From Streptomyces bungoensis (GTDB lineage: Bacteria > Actinomycetota > Actinomycetes > Streptomycetales > Streptomycetaceae), in NCBI RefSeq assembly GCF_001514215.1, contig NZ_KQ948857.1:146953-210952 (forward strand): a stretch of DNA of 64,000 nt, read 5' to 3'. Position numbers and translations under genes: made by a program. Positions 60,293-64,000 of the stretch are shown here, one piece after another. The first letter of the stretch is position 1, and the number at the start of each line of letters is the position of its first letter. Under the pieces are notes generated by a model that saw only the letters and a program-made list of their open reading frames with translations, ran no database searches and was not told the origin of the DNA.

Positions 60293-62680
60293 GTGGCCGA
60301 GGCGGCTGACTTCCAGGGGACCAGTGCCTCACCTGCCCGCCGGTGGCTGCGGCGCGCGGCGGCGTTGTTCGCCGGTGCGCCCCTGCTGGCAGGGCTGCTC
60401 CAGCTGCCCGCCGCACAACCCGCACAGGCCGCTTCCGCGGACGCCGTGTCCGTCGCCCTGGACTCGCTCACCCCCAGCGCCCCCACCGACGGGGACACGC
60501 TGACCGTCTCCGGCACGGTGACCAACCACGGCAAGCAGACGGTCACCGGCGCGCACGTGGGCCTGCGCGTGGGGCCCCTGCTGAACACGCGCTCGGCGAT
60601 CGACGCCATCTCCCGGCACTCCACCGACGCCTCGGCGGCCGGCATCGGCTCCGAGGTCGACGCCAAGTACACGGAGAAGTTCTCCCAGCTGGCTCCGGGC
60701 GTCGCGGAGCACTTCAGCATCTCGGTGCCCGTGGACAAGCTCGACCTCGGCGAGGACGGCGTCTACGAGTTCGGGGTCTCCCTCTCCGGTCAGACCCGCG
60801 CCCGGCCCTGGGACCAGGTGCTCGGCATCCAGCGGACCTTCCTGCCCTGGCAGCCCTCCGACGCCGACACGAAGACCAGGACGACGTACCTGTGGCCGCT
60901 GATCTCCACGGCCCACATGACGGCCCGGACGGGCGCCGGCGAGCTGCAGACACCGGTGTTCGCCGATGACGAGCTGGCCAACGAGATCGGCCCGGGCGGC
61001 CGGCTCGCGCAGATGCTGGAGCTGGGCAAGGACCTCGACGTCACCTGGGTGATCGACCCGGACCTGCTGGCCTCGGTGGACGCGATGGCGGGCGGCTACC
61101 GGCTCCCCGGGGACAACGGCACCACCACGGCCGGCACCCACCAGGCGGTCGCCAAGCAGTGGCTGGCCGACCTGCAGAAGGCGGTGGTGGGCAAGGAGGT
61201 CGTCGCCCTGCCCTACGCCGACCCGGACCTCGCCTCCCTCGCGCACCACGGCACCAGCGTCACCGGCTCGCTCAGTCACCTCAAGGACGCCACCGACGTC
61301 GCCGCCACCACGGTGAAGACCGTGCTGCACGTCACTCCGAACACCGACTTCGCCTGGCCCGCGGAGGGCGCCGTCGACCCGTCGATCATGAAGGTCGCCA
61401 CGTCCGCCGGCGCCGACCGCGTGATCGCCCGCAGCGACAGCCTCCAGGAGACCTCCGGGCTGTCCTACACGCCGTCCGCCGCCCGTCCGGTCGGCGGCGG
61501 CACGACGGCGGTGGTCGCCGACGCACGGCTCTCCACGGCCTTCGAGGGCGATCTCGCCAAGGCGGACGCCGCCACGCTCGCCGTGCAGGAGTTCCTGGCC
61601 CAGAGCCTGGAGGTGAACGCGCAGACGGACGAGCAGCGCAGCATCGTCGTGGCCCCGCAGCGCATGCCGTCGGCGGGCCAGGCCCAGGCGATGGCGACGG
61701 CGCTGCGGACGCTGCAGGACGGGACCTGGTCCCAAGCGCAGAACCTCACCGCGGCGGCCAAGGCGAAACCCGACCCGAACGCCACCACGCGCATCCCGTC
61801 GACGTCCGTCTACCCGTCCTCGCTGCGCCGGCAGGAGCTGCCGCGGACGGCGTTCGAGCAGATCGCCCGCACCCAGGACAAGCTCGACAACTTCAAGGTG
61901 GTCCTCACCGACCAGTCCCGTGTGGTCACCCCGTTCGGGCGGGCCATAAACCGTGAGACGTCCACCTCGTGGCGCGGCCGCGCCACCCAGGGCGACAGCT
62001 TCCGGGACGACGTGAAGACCTGGCTGGACGAGCTCGCCGACCAGGTGAAGCTGATCGACAAGTCCGAGACCAAGCTCTCCGGGCGCAGCGCCACCATTCC
62101 GGTGACCGTCCAGAACAACCTCGTCCAGCCCGTGAGCCACCTGGTTCTGCGGCTCACCTCGACGATGCCGACCCGCCTGAAGATCGGCGGCAAGGCGTAC
62201 GACGAACAGCCCGTGGACGTCTCCGGCGGGCACAGCCAGTCCGTGAAGTTCACCACGTCGGCGAACGCCAACGGCCGGGTCACGGTGTTCGCCCAGCTGT
62301 ACACCGAGGACGGCCAGGAGTACGGCGACCCCGTCAGCTTCGACGTGAAGGTCACCGAGGTCACCCCCACGGTCATGCTGGTCATCGGCGGTGGCGTGCT
62401 CCTGCTCGTCCTCGCCGGCTTCCGTATGTACACCCAGCGCAAGCGCGCGGCCGCCCGCCGGGGTGAGGACGGCACCGACGGCGCCGAGGGGGGCACCGAC
62501 GCCCCGGAGGACGGACCGGGCGACGAACCGGGGAACCCCGGCACCGGCGGGGACCGTCTTCCCGACGAGTCGGGCGCCTCCTCCGAGGCAGAGGGCCCGG
62601 AGCAGCCGAGTGACCCGGCGCCGGACACCGCACCGGAAAGCACCGACCCGTCCGGGACGGGTGAGAGAGTGGACCGTTGA
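60293..62680 (+). CDS. large secreted, membrane-anchored protein of unknown function
   Basis: 795 aa from GTG 60293, which has GAGGGACGGG upstream; ATG 60239 is possible and adds 18 residues. A signal peptide (WLRRAAALFAGAPLLAGLLQLPAAQPAQA) leads into an Ig-like stretch (DGDTLTVSGTVTNHGKQTVTGA), then a long body with TPSVYPSSLRR and other unknown blocks. A second beta-rich part lies near the end (ATIPVTVQNNLVQPVSHLVLRLTSTMPTRLKIGG), before one membrane helix (TVMLVIGGGVLLLVLAGFRMY). A basic stop-transfer and an acidic, disordered tail of ~70 residues follow. This is the DUF6049-like protein found upstream of murJ in Streptomyces. Role unknown, likely in the envelope. Confidence 0.82.
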   Translation: MAEAADFQGTSASPARRWLRRAAALFAGAPLLAGLLQLPAAQPAQAASADAVSVALDSLTPSAPTDGDTLTVSGTVTNHGKQTVTGAHVGLRVGPLLNTRSAIDAISRHSTDASAAGIGSEVDAKYTEKFSQLAPGVAEHFSISVPVDKLDLGEDGVYEFGVSLSGQTRARPWDQVLGIQRTFLPWQPSDADTKTRTTYLWPLISTAHMTARTGAGELQTPVFADDELANEIGPGGRLAQMLELGKDLDVTWVIDPDLLASVDAMAGGYRLPGDNGTTTAGTHQAVAKQWLADLQKAVVGKEVVALPYADPDLASLAHHGTSVTGSLSHLKDATDVAATTVKTVLHVTPNTDFAWPAEGAVDPSIMKVATSAGADRVIARSDSLQETSGLSYTPSAARPVGGGTTAVVADARLSTAFEGDLAKADAATLAVQEFLAQSLEVNAQTDEQRSIVVAPQRMPSAGQAQAMATALRTLQDGTWSQAQNLTAAAKAKPDPNATTRIPSTSVYPSSLRRQELPRTAFEQIARTQDKLDNFKVVLTDQSRVVTPFGRAINRETSTSWRGRATQGDSFRDDVKTWLDELADQVKLIDKSETKLSGRSATIPVTVQNNLVQPVSHLVLRLTSTMPTRLKIGGKAYDEQPVDVSGGHSQSVKFTTSANANGRVTVFAQLYTEDGQEYGDPVSFDVKVTEVTPTVMLVIGGGVLLLVLAGFRMYTQRKRAAARRGEDGTDGAEGGTDAPEDGPGDEPGNPGTGGDRLPDESGASSEAEGPEQPSDPAPDTAPESTDPSGTGERVDR

Positions 62681-62726
62681 GCGATGTCGTGGCCGGTGTG
62701 GCCCGGGACGATGAGGTGGGGTAACC

Positions 62727-64000
62727 ATGAACGCGCCGTACGACGGTGACCGCGGCCAGGGCGCGGCCGGCTCGGGCTACCCCGAGACCCCGCCCGAGCC
62801 CGGCCAGGTGCCGCCGCAGCACGCGGCGGACATGTACCTCCAGGACGCCTACGACGAGGACCCCTACCGGGCGCAGGACCTGTCCGCCCAGGACCCGGTC
62901 GCCGAGGCTCTCTACGACCGTGCCGCGCACCCGCCGCCTCCCCCGGGCGCGTACGGGCAGCAGCAGCCGCTCTACGCCCCGCCGGCCCAGTCGCCGTACG
63001 CCCCCGACCCGCGTGTGTGGGCGCAGACCCCGGCGCCGGAGCCGGAGGGCGGGGCGACCCAGCACCTGCCGTACGGCGACCATCCGCGCACCACGCAGTT
63101 CGTGGGCGTGGACGACCTGGTCACACACTCCGGTGAGGAGTACCACGAGCCGGACGCGTTCGCGCACCTCTTCCGCGACCAGCAGCAGGGCGGCGGAGCC
63201 TCGCCGGGCGGCCCCGCGGCCGTCCCCGGCCCGGCCGCCGCGCCGGGCGCCGGACAGGGCCCCGCCGGCCCCTTCCAGGCGCCGCACGCCCAGAGCCCGC
63301 AGCACATCCGCCAGTACGCCGAGACGCCGTACCCGGCAGCGCCCGCGACCGCCGGCAGCCCGGCGCAGCCTCCCGTGCCGGGGACGCCCGCGGCCGGCGG
63401 CCCCGCCGGACCGTCCGCGCCCGCCGAAGTCGCGGAGCCGGCGGCTCCCGCCGCGAAGAAGGGCGGCCGCGCCACCGGGCTGCTGAAGTCCAGCGCCGTG
63501 ATGGCGGCAGGCACGATGGTCTCCCGGCTCACCGGGTTCGTCCGCTCCGCGCTGATCGTCTCGGCGCTCGGCCTGGGCTTCCTCGGCGACTCCTTCCAGG
63601 TCGCTTACCAGCTGCCAACGATGATCTACATCCTCACCGTCGGCGGCGGCCTCAACTCCGTGTTCGTACCGCAGCTGGTGCGGGCCATGAAGGAGGACGA
63701 GGACGGCGGCGAGGCCTTCGCGAACCGGCTGCTGACCCTCGTGATGGTGGCTCTTGCCGCGCTGACCGGTCTCGCCATGTTCGCCGCGCCGCTACTGGTC
63801 CGCATGCTGTCGAACCCGGTCGCCACCAACCCGGCTGCCAACGACGTGGCCGTCACCTTCACCCGCTACTTCCTGCCCTCGATCTTCTTCATGGGCATCC
63901 ACGTGGTGATGGGTCAGATCCTCAACGCGCGCGGCAAGTTCGGCGCCATGATGTGGACCCCGGTCCTGAACAACGTCGTCATCATCGTGACGCTCGGCAT
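62727..64000 (+). CDS. murJ: lipid II flippase MurJ, 3' truncated by window end
   Basis: The frame is open to the last base, so only the first ~425 codons are seen. ATG 62727 follows GAGGTGGGG. The first ~250 residues are disordered: Pro, Gln, Ala, Tyr and Gly-rich with repeated YxPP-like patches. Membrane helices then start at GLLKSSAVMAAGTMVSRLTGFVRSALIVSALGLGF, the MviN/MurJ opening, with DSFQVAYQLPTMIYILTVGGGLNSVFVPQLVRAM next. MurJ flips lipid II to the outside for peptidoglycan synthesis. Actinobacterial MurJ proteins often have long extra termini; this one is N-terminal. Confidence 0.94.
   Translation, partial: MNAPYDGDRGQGAAGSGYPETPPEPGQVPPQHAADMYLQDAYDEDPYRAQDLSAQDPVAEALYDRAAHPPPPPGAYGQQQPLYAPPAQSPYAPDPRVWAQTPAPEPEGGATQHLPYGDHPRTTQFVGVDDLVTHSGEEYHEPDAFAHLFRDQQQGGGASPGGPAAVPGPAAAPGAGQGPAGPFQAPHAQSPQHIRQYAETPYPAAPATAGSPAQPPVPGTPAAGGPAGPSAPAEVAEPAAPAAKKGGRATGLLKSSAVMAAGTMVSRLTGFVRSALIVSALGLGFLGDSFQVAYQLPTMIYILTVGGGLNSVFVPQLVRAMKEDEDGGEAFANRLLTLVMVALAALTGLAMFAAPLLVRMLSNPVATNPAANDVAVTFTRYFLPSIFFMGIHVVMGQILNARGKFGAMMWTPVLNNVVIIVTLG

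Noticed and set aside
60329..62728. 799-codon open frame opposite the secreted protein
   Set aside because: Shadow frame; the plus strand has a signal peptide, Ig-like parts and a membrane anchor.

Overview
The window is a high-GC chromosomal segment whose genes, codon use and landmarks are those of a Streptomyces. Evidence: ssgR-ssgA sporulation control genes, a fused CydD-CydC transporter, a Rex-type operator before cydA, Streptomyces-type parS sites (GTTTCACGTGAAAC) and several genes that appear leaderless. From memory, the gene order matches the S. coelicolor core region from about SCO3965 down to murJ (SCO3894). That would put oriC/dnaA a short distance beyond the right-hand end. No prophage, insertion sequence, CRISPR array or biosynthetic cluster is visible; this is conserved core chromosome.

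Layout. 1-6.5 kb: end of a CopD-type copper protein, a Tat-exported Dyp peroxidase, pheA, serS behind a DnaA-box cluster, a HAD phosphatase and tRNA-Ser(GCU). 6.7-10.6 kb: a small unknown protein and two ABC ATPase/permease pairs. 10.8-15.7 kb: an EphD-like hydrolase-reductase fusion, a hairpin of two DnaA boxes, kptA, a hypothetical gene, an F420-type oxidoreductase and a second HAD phosphatase. 15.7-24.7 kb: cydA-cydB-cydCD, a hisC/pat-like aminotransferase and a LacI regulator. 25-30.9 kb: a metallophosphoesterase, a membrane protein, thiC with its TPP riboswitch, and a YibE/F protein. 31-42.3 kb: ssgA, ssgR, small membrane and cupin proteins, an LMW phosphatase with a cystathionine-lyase-type enzyme, LysR, NUDIX, GNATs, an HbpS-like protein, a divergent MFS/MarR pair and a class C serine hydrolase.

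42.4-47.8 kb: dnaB, a DnaA-box-rich intergenic region, a MATE exporter and the rpsF-ssb-rpsR-rplI operon. 47.8-57 kb: an envelope group (FemX, an alanine racemase-like protein, a GT87-type glycosyltransferase and a bifunctional penicillin-binding protein), then PadR and inositol-1-phosphate synthase. 57-64 kb: an MFS exporter, the CCA-adding enzyme, a large secreted and anchored protein, and the start of murJ, which is cut by the window end.

The most striking layer is not protein coding. Nine exact and two one-mismatch parS sites and three DnaA-box groups are spread through the window. The parS sites often double as something else: one lies in the P3 insertion of the thiC TPP riboswitch, one forms the first codons of cydCD, and three sit at the centre of long perfect palindromes (28, 30 and 40 bp) placed at gene ends like terminators.
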